A stretch of DNA of 64,000 bases from an uncultured Bacteroidales bacterium (GCA_902768605.1 CACXLY010000009.1:10305-74304); one strand, 5' to 3'. Shown: positions 38,015-45,585, counted from the stretch's first letter. Notes: generated from the sequence alone by a model not told the origin. Program-made: numbers and translations.

Positions 38015-38330
38015 TTGCTGTCAGGTAAAAGTTATTCGCTCTGACCCCTACATGCTTGTTCATCGGTGTTTCGGGCGAAAGGCAGCAGACAGGGCTTACT
38101 TAAGTCTCGAAGAGACGACAGACCACAGACGGGGGTGCTAACCCCCGGTAATAGTGCGAGGGGAAAGGAAGTCCTAAAGGGACGACAGAACCCTCAAGCA
38201 GGTTGAAATAAAGCAAATTACATATTCTGTCGCCCTTCCAGGGCTTTGATATAGTGAATGGCACGAGCCCGGGGGTTGACACCCCCGTCTGTGGTCTGTC
38301 GCACCTTTGGTGCTTTCTGCCGGACAGTCA
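38015..38330. mobile_element. Palindromic dispersed element, copy A
   Basis: About 315 bp with ends TTGCTGTCAGGTAAAAG and GCCGGACAG and an inner core bounded by the inverted repeat GACCACAGACGGGGGTG / CACCCCCGTCTGTGG. Inside are the palindrome GGGGGTGCTAACCCCC and a second pair of repeats around GGGCGACAGA-type sequence. It carries no transposase gene, so it is a MITE-like or structured-RNA element. Orientation is as copy D and opposite to copies B and C. Confidence 0.65.
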
Positions 38331-38341
38331 TAATCAGAAAC

Positions 38342-38450
38342 GCTTGCTGTGGGAAAGGCTCTTCCTTGCTGTGGGAAAGGCTCTTCCTTGCTGTGGGAAA
38401 GGCCGATGCTTGCTGTGGGAAAATCCGACCCCTCGCGTGGCGCTTTTCCA
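38342..38450. repeat. 22-bp TTGCTGTGG-family array upstream of acid phosphatase
   Basis: TTGCTGTGGGAAA cores at 38344, 38366, 38388 and 38410, exactly 22 bp apart, then a CTCGCGTGG cap at 38432. It directly follows the palindromic element copy A. A single further core is at 38015 in the element's left end. Confidence 0.85.
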
Positions 38451-38501
38451 CCGCCATGGTTTCATGTCTTGGCGTCTGATATAAAAACGCCGGACGTCAA
38501 C

Positions 38502-38567
38502 AATTTTGAATTCACTCTCTACTAATTTTGAATCGACTCTCATCTAATTTTGAATTCACTTATTTTG
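38502..38567. repeat. 22-bp AATTTTGAAT repeats overlapping a promoter
   Basis: AATTTTGAATTCACT-type units start at 38502, 38524 and 38546 (exactly 22 bp apart), with a partial fourth (TATTTTGAAT) at 38561 that supplies the -33 TTTG of the promoter. Spacing by two helical turns upstream of a promoter suggests binding sites for a regulator; that is inference. Confidence 0.7.
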
Positions 38568-38594
38568 AATTATGAATTATTCTCCGTACCTTTG
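38564..38594 (+). promoter_or_regulatory. Acid phosphatase promoter
   Basis: TTTG (38564-38567), exactly 19 bp, TACCTTTG (38587-38594); start near 38600 and ATG at 38627. Confidence 0.8.
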
Positions 38595-38626
38595 CGGCGC
38601 AAAAACCATTTAAACTAACAATCATT

Positions 38627-39349
38627 ATGAAAAAGACAAGTTGCATCATCGCATTAATGTTCGTGGCAATCGTCTGCTACGGACAGTCCAATCACTACCT
38701 GACTAAAGAGGAAGCTCCGCACGACACGACTTTCATGGGGCCGCCACCGGCATTCGGCACACTGCTGTTCGAACAGGACTTCCACATGTACCAGTACGGC
38801 AAGACGCTGCGTCCGACCGAGCGCGGCAAACAGGCCGTCAAGGACGCCAACACCTCCACCGACAACATCCTGGAGGTCTTCTCCGAGGCTTTCGGCATGA
38901 CGCTCTCGAAGGACAACACACCCGAAATCTACAAGCTTATCAACAGGATGAAGGAGGACGCAGGCAGCTACGCCACGCGCTGCACCAAGAACACCTACAT
39001 GCGCACACGTCCCTATGCCCTCTACAACGAGCCGACTCCCGTGCCCGAGGCTGAGGAGCACCTTCGCAACAACGGCAGCTACGTCTCCGGCCACAGCGCA
39101 ACGGGCGTCGCCGTCTCGATGGTGCTGGCCTGCATCAACCCCGAGAGGCAGGACCAGCTCTACAAGCGCGGACTGGAGTTTGGCGAGAGCCGATGGATCG
39201 TGGGCTTCCACCACTACAGCGACGTCAAGGCAGGTCAGATGGTCGGCGCACTCGTCCTCCCCGCCCTCATCAATAACGACGAGTTCATGGAGCAGCTAGC
39301 CAAGGCGAAGAAAGAGTTCGCCAAGCTCGCCAAGAAGAAAAAGAAGTAA
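38627..39349 (+). CDS. Secreted class A acid phosphatase (PAP2 family)
   Basis: 240 residues with signal peptide (MKKTSCIIALMFVAIVCYGQ). The three-part PAP2 motif is present: KNTYMRTRP (KX6RP), GSYVSGHSATG (SGH, with Val in place of the usual Pro) and SRWIVGFHHYSD (SRX5HX3D). These supply the catalytic histidines for hydrolysis of phosphomonoesters. It is of normal length for class A non-specific acid phosphatases in the periplasm. The last 20 residues are a Lys/Ala-rich helix (AKAKKEFAKLAKKKKK), which is unusual. It is a single gene with its own promoter and terminator. Confidence 0.9.
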   Translation: MKKTSCIIALMFVAIVCYGQSNHYLTKEEAPHDTTFMGPPPAFGTLLFEQDFHMYQYGKTLRPTERGKQAVKDANTSTDNILEVFSEAFGMTLSKDNTPEIYKLINRMKEDAGSYATRCTKNTYMRTRPYALYNEPTPVPEAEEHLRNNGSYVSGHSATGVAVSMVLACINPERQDQLYKRGLEFGESRWIVGFHHYSDVKAGQMVGALVLPALINNDEFMEQLAKAKKEFAKLAKKKKK

Positions 39350-39459
39350 ACGAACAAGCGCATGTACAATTTGACAATGTACAATGTACAACGTATCTTC
39401 AATTGATTAATTTACAAGGTACAGCGCATGTACCATTGAGCAATATACAAGCCCTCTGC

Positions 39460-39493
39460 AAGCCTCTCCCGCGATGGGAGGGGCTTTCTTGTT
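39460..39493 (+). terminator. Terminator of acid phosphatase gene
   Basis: An 11-bp stem (39460-39470 with 39476-39486, one G-U pair), 5-nt loop, and tail TCTTGTT. It lies about 110 bp after the phosphatase stop. Confidence 0.65.
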
Positions 39494-39534
39494 ATCCCCC
39501 CAAAGACGTGACCAGCGCCAAGGCACAAACCAAC

Positions 39535-39565
39535 AAGCCCAGCACCGACATGCAGTGCTGGGCTT
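39535..39565 (-). terminator. Hairpin after the DUF4332 gene
   Basis: An 11-bp perfect stem AAGCCCAGCAC (39535-39545) with its complement (39555-39565) and a 9-nt loop. On the minus strand it is followed by GTTGGTTTG; on the plus strand by TGCG. Probably the terminator for the minus-strand gene, possibly bidirectional. Confidence 0.6.
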
Positions 39566-39589
39566 TGCGAAGGGATGCGATATGTCTCA

Positions 39590-39997
39590 TCAATACTTCA
39601 TTACGGGCGGCAGTTCCTTGGCCTGGGCTATCATCTTCTCAACCTGCTTCACGGAAGGCACGCGGCGGACGAGGTTCTTCGCGTCGTTCGTCTCCTGCAT
39701 CTTCTGCACGAGGTTCTCAGCCACGCGATGGCGGAACTCCTTGACGGTGTCCACGCCGGCAGCCTCGAGCAGCTCGGCAAACTGCGGGCCGACGCCCTTG
39801 ATGCGGAACAGATCGGCATGGTTCGTCCACTTCAGGATGAGCTTTTCGCTGATGCCCGTCTCCTCTGCAAGAGCAGCACGGCCCTTCGGAGCAGCACACT
39901 TTGCCAGCAGATCAGCAACCTTCACGATGCCAGCCTTGTTGAGTTTCGGAGCATAAGCCTCGCCCACGCCCTCGATGTCGATAATCTTGTACGTCAT
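39590..39997 (-). CDS. DUF4332 helix-hairpin-helix protein
   Basis: 135 residues: MTYKIIDIEGVGEAYAPKLN (HhH 1) and LFRIKGVGPQFAELLEAAGV (HhH 2) flank a helical segment. Paired HhH motifs of this kind in DUF4332 bind DNA without sequence specificity or act in protein contacts. The function is unknown. A single-gene unit with a promoter at 40044-40074, transcribed away from the nucleoside hydrolase region. Confidence 0.8.
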   Translation of the reverse strand: MTYKIIDIEGVGEAYAPKLNKAGIVKVADLLAKCAAPKGRAALAEETGISEKLILKWTNHADLFRIKGVGPQFAELLEAAGVDTVKEFRHRVAENLVQKMQETNDAKNLVRRVPSVKQVEKMIAQAKELPPVMKY

Positions 39998-40043
39998 AAT
40001 AAATAATGTTTAGGTGGTTAATAAATAATCGTTACTTCGCCTA

Positions 40044-40074
40044 CAAAGTTACGCTTTTTTTCTTTACGCTCAAC
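40044..40074 (-). promoter_or_regulatory. Promoter of DUF4332 gene
   Basis: Minus strand: GTTG (40074-40071), 19 bp, TAACTTTG (40051-40044); start near 40038, about 40 nt before the ATG. Confidence 0.7.
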
Positions 40075-40143
40075 CTTTTTCGCCTGTTTTTTTTGCTTTT
40101 GCACGAAAAACACAGCCGCCAGCCAGCCGCAGGCCGCGATATT

Positions 40144-40184
40144 TCATTGCTGTCCGGTAAAAAGTTCTTCCCAAAGTCCGCACC
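40144..40184. repeat. Solo element end joined to a 19-bp iteron-like repeat
   Basis: CATTGCTGTCCGGTAAAAAG (about 40144-40164) matches the outer end of the palindromic element, without the rest. It runs straight into the first copy of the 19-bp repeat (40166-40184, minus orientation), whose last base is also the last base of the nucleoside hydrolase stop codon. Confidence 0.7.
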
Positions 40185-41239
40185 TAAGGCTTTGCCGTCA
40201 CCATCGTCACGAAATAGCTGAGGATGGCGCGGGCCTGCTCCGGCGTGATGAAGAGGTAGAAGTGGCGGCCGGCCGGGTCCTGCGTGAAGTGGGTGTAGCC
40301 CTCGTCGGTCACCGCGATGCGCCCGGCAGGCGAGATGTTGAAGAACTGCCGCGGGTCGACGGCATAGAGCACAGCCGTGAGGTCCCACGTCGGCCGGTCC
40401 TCTATCTTCTCGAGGTAAGCCTTGTAGGAATCGACGATGGGATGATGCCTCGTCCACGTGAAGTCGTGCTCGATGCTCTGCGCCGGATAGCGCACCTGCA
40501 GGCCCAGCTCGAAGGGCGATATGACGATGGGCGTGGGCCACTCGGCGAAGACGCGCTGGCATGCGGCGACATCGTTCACCACATTGTACTCGGCGTACTT
40601 CGGGTTCTCAATGTGCCCGGCCATCGCGACCAGCTTTTTCACCTTGCGCGCTATCAGCTCTCTGCCTAAGAGGGGCGAGAACTCGTCGGCCTTCGTGTCG
40701 AGGAGCAGCGCCAGGTTCGTGCTGAAGCCGACCGAGACGACGGTGACCGAGGCATCCTCCGCCTTGGCAAGCAGCTTGCGGTAGAGCTTGACGGCAGGCA
40801 GCAGGCGACCGTAGTCCTTGATGCTGCGCTTGTAGAGCGGCCGGCCCCGCTCGTCCTGCTTCTCGCAGACCACCTGCGTGTAGTTCGCCCCCGCCACGAT
40901 GCTCTTGCCAGAACGCGGGCTCAGGCCGATGGGGATGCGACGCAACCCGTACCACGTGTTCAGCAGATCGATGTACCGAGGCGGGAAGTCGCCCTCCTTG
41001 TTCAGCATGACGGCCATCAGGTTGATGCGCTCCTGCCGGTGGTACTTGTAGAGCATGTCGATGGCCAGCGCATCGTCCACATCGTTGCCCATGTCGGTTT
41101 CGAAGATGAGATTCATGCGCGTGTTGGTGCTGACGGGCGCATTGTCATCGCGGAGCTCCGCCCGCATGCCGGCCGAACCCTTTGCCCGCATGCCACTCGC
41201 CGTGCACAGCACAGCCAAAAGTAAAAGAAGTCGCTTCAT
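40184..41239 (-). CDS. Secreted nucleoside hydrolase family protein
   Basis: 351 residues. Signal peptide (LLLLLAVLCTASGMRA), then IFETDMGNDVDDALAIDML, which is the calcium-binding DxD-type loop of inosine-uridine preferring nucleoside hydrolases with Glu replacing the first Asp. VSVGFSTNLALLLD, KKLVAMAGH and EYNVVNDVAACQRVF agree with the fold, including the Asn-Asp pair near the active site. It would cleave the N-glycosidic bond of nucleosides in the periplasm. The Asp-to-Glu change is shared by a subgroup of Bacteroidetes proteins, so activity on classic nucleosides is not certain. Single gene with a strong promoter at 41268-41298. Confidence 0.8.
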   Translation of the reverse strand: MKRLLLLLAVLCTASGMRAKGSAGMRAELRDDNAPVSTNTRMNLIFETDMGNDVDDALAIDMLYKYHRQERINLMAVMLNKEGDFPPRYIDLLNTWYGLRRIPIGLSPRSGKSIVAGANYTQVVCEKQDERGRPLYKRSIKDYGRLLPAVKLYRKLLAKAEDASVTVVSVGFSTNLALLLDTKADEFSPLLGRELIARKVKKLVAMAGHIENPKYAEYNVVNDVAACQRVFAEWPTPIVISPFELGLQVRYPAQSIEHDFTWTRHHPIVDSYKAYLEKIEDRPTWDLTAVLYAVDPRQFFNISPAGRIAVTDEGYTHFTQDPAGRHFYLFITPEQARAILSYFVTMVTAKP

Positions 41240-41267
41240 GGTTTCGCTTTTTATTCAATTCGTCCTG

Positions 41268-41298
41268 CAAAGTTACGAAAAAGCAAGCAAAAGACAAA
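41268..41298 (-). promoter_or_regulatory. Promoter of nucleoside hydrolase gene
   Basis: Minus strand: TTTG (41298-41295), exactly 19 bp, TAACTTTG (41275-41268). Leader of about 25 nt. Confidence 0.8.
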
Positions 41299-41334
41299 AT
41301 AATTTGGGACGTTTCGTGCTCTCTCACAAAACAA

Positions 41335-41488
41335 CACGTTAGTAAATTGCAAACGATGCGTTAGTAATTCGTCATCGACACGTTAGTAATTCGTCAACGA
41401 CACGTTAGTAAATTGCCAACGACGCGTTAGTAAATTGCCAACGACACGTTAGTAAATTGTCAACAACACGTTAGTAAATTGCAAACGA
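41335..41488. repeat. Tandem array of seven 22-bp units (CACGTTAGTAAATTG)
   Basis: Seven head-to-tail units start at 41335, 41357, 41379, 41401, 41423, 41445 and 41467, each exactly 22 bp. The common part is YRCGTTAGTAAWTYG followed by YMAMSA-type positions; units 2 and 3 differ most. The exact length, order and A/T-rich core are those of replication iterons. It lies between the nucleoside hydrolase promoter and the exonuclease stop. Confidence 0.9.
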
Positions 41489-41531
41489 CGATAATTGCAC
41501 CGAGTGAATCAATTCAAACCTGCACGGCACG

Positions 41532-42023
41532 TCACAGTATCTCCCTCGCTATCCAGGCGCAGGCTTCGGCGTCGGCGAGCGCGTGGTGATGGTTCTGCAA
41601 GCAGAAGCCGCAGGCCTCGGCCACCGTCTGCAGCTGGTGATTCGGCAGCCAGGGAAACCTCCGCCGCGCTGCCCAAAGCGTGTCGAAAAACCTGTAGTCG
41701 GGGTAGTCCATCTGATAGACGCGGAAGACTGACTTCAGGCACCTCTCGTCGAATGCCTTGTTGTGAGCCACCAGCGGCAGGCCCTCAATCAGAGGCTCCA
41801 CCTGCGCCCACACCTCGGGAAACAGCGGAGCGTCGTCCGTGTCGGCATGACCCAGTCCGTGAACCCGCTGGCACCAGTAGTTGTAATAGTTTGGCTCGGG
41901 CTGGATGAGCGAGTAGAACGAATCCACCATCTCGCCATCCCTGACAATGACAACACCAACGGAGCAGACCGAACTGCACTCGCTGTTGGCCGTCTCGAAA
42001 TCTATCGCTGCAAAGTCCTTCAT
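41532..42023 (-). CDS. DnaQ-like 3'-5' exonuclease
   Basis: 163 residues. ExoI AIDFETANSE (Asp8, Glu10), ExoII LVAHNKAFDERCL, and ExoIII NHHHALADAEACA with the catalytic His and Asp are all present, so it is an active DEDDh exonuclease of the DNA polymerase III epsilon type, with no other domain. It is shorter than chromosomal DnaQ proteins and is like stand-alone epsilon homologues in Bacteroidetes. A -7 box TAACTTTG lies at 42100-42093 on the minus strand; the -33 element is weak. It is flanked by 22-bp arrays and 19-bp repeats, which suggests a link to the replication region, but the role is not shown. Confidence 0.85.
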   Translation of the reverse strand: MKDFAAIDFETANSECSSVCSVGVVIVRDGEMVDSFYSLIQPEPNYYNYWCQRVHGLGHADTDDAPLFPEVWAQVEPLIEGLPLVAHNKAFDERCLKSVFRVYQMDYPDYRFFDTLWAARRRFPWLPNHQLQTVAEACGFCLQNHHHALADAEACAWIAREIL

Positions 42024-42239
42024 CTTCTGCCCTCTCCTATTTATATTTTAGCGGCGTCTCCTTACTTCCTTGTTTCGAACCTGAATTTTCTGCAAAGTTA
42101 CGAAAAAGGAGCACAACTTCGAAGCAAAAGGCGGAGAAAATTGCATCGCCCCCATGTTTTTGGAGGTAAAGACCGCATTCGGATGACCGCTCCGAGTAGC
42201 GAGGCCCTGCAGTTGCTATTTGTTTCTTCCTCTCACAAT

Positions 42240-42344
42240 TCTTCCCAAAGTCCGCACCTTGACGTGAAAAGTCCAGCCTTCGCACACTGAAAAGAGATAT
42301 TGCAAAGCTGTGTCCGCCTCCACCATGTGCGGACTTTGGGAAGA
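42240..42344. repeat. Two 19-bp iteron-like repeats
   Basis: Copies of GGTGCGGACTTTGGGAAGA: 42240-42258 (minus orientation) and 42326-42344 (plus orientation, first base T). They form an inverted pair with about 67 bp between them. Confidence 0.85.
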
Positions 42345-42354
42345 TTTTGCGCAG

Positions 42355-42735
42355 AACCCATAAGCCCCCAAAACGCCCATTACCCCCATTACCCCATAAT
42401 GCCCATTAGCCCCCAAAAGCCCATTAGCCCCATTAACCCACAATGCCCATTAGCCCCCAAAAGCCCATTAACCCCATTACCCCATAATGCCCATTAGCCT
42501 CACATCGCCCATTACCCCCATTACCCCATAATGCCCATTAGCCCCCAAAAGCCCATTAACCCCATTACCCCATAATGCCCATTAGCCCCAAAACTCCCAT
42601 TAGCCCCATTAACCCACAATGCCCATTAGCCCCCAAAAGCCCATTAACCCCCAAAAGCCCATTAACTCCATTACCCCATAATGCCCATTTACCCCATTAA
42701 CCCCATTTAGCCCATTTACCCCATTAGCCCCATAA
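42355..42735. repeat. C-rich CCCATTA telomere-like low-complexity repeat
   Basis: About 380 bp of blocks CCCATTAGCCCC, CCCATTAACCCC, CCCCATAATG and CCCCCAAAAG. The plus strand has very few G residues. The minus strand reads GGGGTTAATGGGGCTTTTGG-like and could form G-quadruplexes. Longest of the three related arrays in the window and it lies inside the candidate origin region. Confidence 0.9.
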
Positions 42736-42756
42736 ATCTCCCGACCATTGGGGAAT

Positions 42757-42946
42757 AGTTCCCAAAGTCCGCACCTTCTCTTTTTTGCTTTCGTGGTTTT
42801 ATATACTTCTTGGTGCGAACTTTGAGAACACTCTTTGGGTCGAGGTGCGGACTTTGGGAAGAAATCGGCTGCGAAGTGCGGACTTTGGGAAGATTTTTCG
42901 TAGGATTTATTGTTTCCTCTGCATCCTGGTGCGGACTTTAGGAACA
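42757..42946. repeat. Cluster of five 19-bp iteron-like repeats
   Basis: 42757-42775 (minus), then four in plus orientation: 42812-42830 (GGTGCGAACTTTGAGAACA), 42844-42862 and 42875-42893 (GGTGCGGACTTTGGGAAGA type) and 42928-42946 (GGTGCGGACTTTAGGAACA). Densest group of this repeat outside the Rep gene. Confidence 0.9.
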
Positions 42947-43012
42947 AACGGTGGTAGTTTTTCGGCTTGAAGTGGGCAGTCTGCTCTGCTGCCTGATGCT
43001 TTGCTCCCTATT

Positions 43013-43122
43013 AAAGTCAGGCTTTCTCGAAAAAGAAGTCAAGCTTTCACGAAGTTAAAGTCAGGCTTTCTCGAAAAAGAAGTCAAGCTTTCCCAAAGTT
43101 GAAGTCAGGTTTTCCCAAAGTT
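43013..43122. repeat. Tandem array of five 22-bp units ending in a 19-bp repeat
   Basis: Units start at 43013, 43035, 43057, 43079 and 43101, each exactly 22 bp, with common sequence RAAGTCARGCTTTC and a variable end. The final unit ends CCCAAAGTT and runs into CGCACC, so that 43110-43128 is also a minus-orientation copy of the 19-bp repeat. The two repeat types therefore seem to be related or to have been built from each other. Confidence 0.9.
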
Positions 43123-43171
43123 CGCACCTTCGTGGGTTGCTTTGGGCTATTTGGTGCGAATATCAGGAACA
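43110..43171. repeat. Two 19-bp iteron-like repeats
   Basis: 43110-43128 (minus orientation, GGTGCGAACTTTGGGAAAA) and 43153-43171 (plus, GGTGCGAATATCAGGAACA), face to face with 24 bp between. Confidence 0.85.
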
Positions 43172-43679
43172 AATTTATGGAAAAAGATGCGAAAAAGGTG
43201 CACCCTTGTGATGAAAAAAACTGAAAAATTAGAAAAAGCGTTACAAATCTGAAGAATATTTTCGGCGCTTCCTGTTGAATTTTGAAGTCATTGGTTTTCA
43301 AGCAGTCAACTTGTGCTGTCAAATTGGCAAACGCAACGTGTTGAATCCGCCTTTCCTACACGTAGCATTTGCCTTTCCCACGTGTGGGAATTGACTTCGC
43401 CACACGTGGAATCAAATAACTATCGATTTTAAGGAAATATGGTGATGCTAAAGCAGAGCAAAACCTTAGGAAAAAACTTTACAACTTTTTTATGACCTTC
43501 CTGAAACGACCTCATTTTGAGGCCAAAAACTCCTCAATTTGAGCGTTTTTACACTCAATATTGGAAAAAACCATCTGCCCGCTCCGATTGGGCGAAACGA
43601 GCAACGGCAAGGCAGCGCCCGAAGAGCCGAACGCTCCCCTACCCTACTCGCGATGTGAAGCTGGAAGCGGTTCCCTCGC
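43172..43679. other. Gene-free stretch with ACGTG repeats
   Basis: About 500 bp before the small ParA-linked gene (which reads from the other side). ACGTG/ACGTA cores at 43336, 43360, 43380 and 43404 have spacings of 24, 20 and 24 bp and include the palindrome CCCACGTGTGGG. No gene or RNA was recognised. Confidence 0.55.
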
Positions 43680-44051
43680 TCAAACCCACTGATAGACGCT
43701 GTCCTCGTACTGCTCGATGATGCGCATCGACTCTGCATCGAGGCCCTGGCCCTCCTTGTAGTGCTGCTTCAGGAATTGATGGAGAGCGGCGCGCACGACG
43801 TTCTGCTTCTCCAGTTTCTGACGGAAAGCGATGTAGTCCAGTGCGTTGCGGTCGTCTTCCGCAGTGAAAAACGTGAAGCCGCCCACCTTCTGGATGGTGC
43901 AAACGCGACGCAAAGGCTTCGGTGCCGGCGTCTCCTGCACGATCTTGTTGCGCACGGCATCGTTGCTGGCCAAAGGCTTCGGAGCCACGTAGTTCTGCGT
44001 AGCTTCGGCCGCTACCCTGCTGATATTCAGCGCCTTCTTCTTGATTGCCAT
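43680..44051 (-). CDS. Small ParA-linked protein, candidate centromere-binding partner
   Basis: 123 residues, not recognised as a named family. The N-terminus is basic and Ala/Pro-rich (MAIKKKALNISRVAAEATQN). The C-terminal half has a strand RRVCTIQKVGGFTFFTAEDD followed by two helices with KQNVVRAALHQFLKQHYKEG, which is compatible with a ribbon-helix-helix or similar small DNA-binding fold. It lies 76 bp downstream of parA on the same strand, the usual place for a ParB-type or RHH partner. By position it would bind a centromere and stimulate the ParA ATPase. DUF3408-like proteins next to ParA in conjugative elements are an alternative. Function is inferred from context only. Confidence 0.55.
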   Translation of the reverse strand: MAIKKKALNISRVAAEATQNYVAPKPLASNDAVRNKIVQETPAPKPLRRVCTIQKVGGFTFFTAEDDRNALDYIAFRQKLEKQNVVRAALHQFLKQHYKEGQGLDAESMRIIEQYEDSVYQWV

Positions 44052-44121
44052 AATCTTGTCCTCCTCTGTTCTATGGTATTTCGATGTGTTTTCTGGTGAA
44101 TTCTCTCATATTCAAACACCC

Positions 44122-44161
44122 AAGTACTCAGGTTTCTGAATACTCAGATATTTGAGTACTC
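44122..44161. repeat. AGTACTCAG repeats at the end of parA
   Basis: AAGTACTCAGG (44122-44132), GAATACTCAGA (44138-44148) and inverted TTTGAGTACTC (44151-44161) straddle the parA stop codon. Small inverted and direct repeats beside a par gene pair are candidates for a centromere (parS), though they are few. A similar 9-bp block is repeated in the linker of the GH43 gene at 50.8 kb. Confidence 0.55.
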
Positions 44162-45039
44162 CGCTCTTTGATGAAGTTGTCGTAGGCTGCGTTTGCTATC
44201 TGGCCCCACTTGGCAGGCGTCCAGGTCTTCGGACGCGCCTTGCGGCCTATCATGAACTCTGCTACGCGCATATAGTCGTCGGCCACTGGGCTGTTGCTGG
44301 CATACTCGAAGAGCGACATCTCGTAAGCAACTGATTCCGTGCAACGTACGCTCTCGCGAACACTCACGGGAAACAACGGAGCCTTAACCTCGTCCTCATT
44401 GCTGTAGTACTCCTTTACCTCACGACTGATGCTGCGATTCTTGTTCCAGCGGACCAAAAGGTAACCCATGATACGGACCGGGCAGCGGAGTTGGGTGTGC
44501 ACCTTATTTATATAGTCGAGCAGACGCGGAAGGCCCTGCAGACTATAGATGCCGGCTTCGGTCGGGACTATCACGAAATCGCTGGCTACCAAAGCATTAG
44601 TATTCATCAGCGTCTCGCCGCCCGGGGCGCAGTCAATGAAGATGTAGTCGTACATGTCGCGAATCCTGAGTCCACTGTCGGGGTCAATCAGGTCGAGGAA
44701 ATCAGCCAGACGACGTTCTCGATTGTACATCAACTGCAGTTCCGCGTTGATATTGCTCATGCTGTGACTGCCGGGAACGTAGTCCAGACCGTCATAGCGC
44801 GTGTAGATCGGCAGCGGGAGCGACTCGCCCGGAACGCTGTCGTGCAGCCACTCGTAGATAGTGCTATCCGCCTCTAAATGAACGGTTTTGTCGACGGTAT
44901 CAGTCAGGTTGCACTGCGGGTCAGTATCGACGAGCAGTACCTTCTTGCCGAGCAGCCACAGGGCAAAGCCCAGGTTGACGCACGTCGTTGTTTTCGCGCA
45001 GCCACCCTTATCGTGTAAAAGAGAAATAACTTGTGACAT
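44128..45039 (-). CDS. parA: ParA-type partition ATPase
   Basis: 303 residues. Deviant Walker A KGGCAKTTT at 11-19 (signature Lys11 and Lys16; Cys-Ala instead of the usual Val-Gly), Walker A' VLLVDTDPQCNLT near 34-46, and Walker B YDYIFIDCAPGGETLMN near 130. There is no N-terminal helix-turn-helix domain, so it is of the small type Ib or soj-like architecture. It would move plasmid- or chromosome-bound partner complexes over the nucleoid. It is followed by the small partner gene and preceded by a promoter at 45139-45170 and an A/T-rich repeat region. Divergent to the rep gene, separated by 2.1 kb of repeats. Confidence 0.9.
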   Translation of the reverse strand: MSQVISLLHDKGGCAKTTTCVNLGFALWLLGKKVLLVDTDPQCNLTDTVDKTVHLEADSTIYEWLHDSVPGESLPLPIYTRYDGLDYVPGSHSMSNINAELQLMYNRERRLADFLDLIDPDSGLRIRDMYDYIFIDCAPGGETLMNTNALVASDFVIVPTEAGIYSLQGLPRLLDYINKVHTQLRCPVRIMGYLLVRWNKNRSISREVKEYYSNEDEVKAPLFPVSVRESVRCTESVAYEMSLFEYASNSPVADDYMRVAEFMIGRKARPKTWTPAKWGQIANAAYDNFIKERSTQISEYSET

Positions 45040-45138
45040 AATCTATACGTAATTACTTTGTCGTTACCTTTTCTTCCTAAATATTTGAATATCCCAGGCA
45101 GAGGGAATAACCATCTTGCTACGCTGGAAATTCAGTTG

Positions 45139-45170
45139 CAAAGGTAAAGCTTTTCATCGACAACTGCAAG
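45139..45170 (-). promoter_or_regulatory. parA promoter
   Basis: Minus strand: CTTG (45170-45167), 20 bp, TACCTTTG (45146-45139). Start near 45133, giving a leader of about 93 nt. Confidence 0.7.
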
Positions 45171-45470
45171 AAAATACCTAAATATTTTCAAATATCTGCA
45201 TACTTTTATACTTGGATAGGTCGAGATATCTGAATATAAACGCGGATTATACAGGAAAAATAGCGAGTTATATAGTATTGTATTTGGATATTTAAGGATA
45301 TGCAAATAGTTAGGTATTGTGAAGTATTCGAAGACTTGAATAGTGAAGAATGCGGATACGTGAGTATGGGAGTGTGCAGATATCTGAATATAAATGAACA
45401 CAGATACAAAGAAATTTGAGTATGCAAATATTTGGATATACGAATATAACGGGTAGGAAGAAATGGGGTA
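45171..45470. repeat. A/T-rich region with repeated ATATCTGAATATAAA motifs
   Basis: Very A/T-rich for this genome. GATATCTGAATATAAA occurs near 45226 and 45380, and variants AAATATTTGGATAT, AAATATCTGCATAC and AAATATTTGAATAT occur in between and near 45080. Such DNA could be an unwinding element or a centromere. Repeat boundaries are loose. Confidence 0.6.
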
Positions 45471-45585
45471 GGGAGAGAGGATGAAAGAATAAAACGATGA
45501 GAGGGGAGAGGGAAAACGATGAGAGGGGAGTTAAAAGAAGATGAAAAGGGAGAGAAAAGAAGATGAAAGGGGAGAGAAAAGCAAA
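45471..45585. repeat. Purine-rich GAGAGGGGAG low-complexity stretch
   Basis: About 110 bp of purine-only blocks such as AGATGAAAGGGGAGAGAAAA on the plus strand. It continues the strand asymmetry seen at 42.4 kb, with the opposite base bias. Confidence 0.6.

Noticed and set aside
42337..42344. The TTTG inside the 19-bp repeat as promoter -7 boxes
   Set aside because: The repeat has GGACTTTG or GAACTTTG, not TAnnTTTG, lies in both orientations and is not followed by genes at promoter distance.
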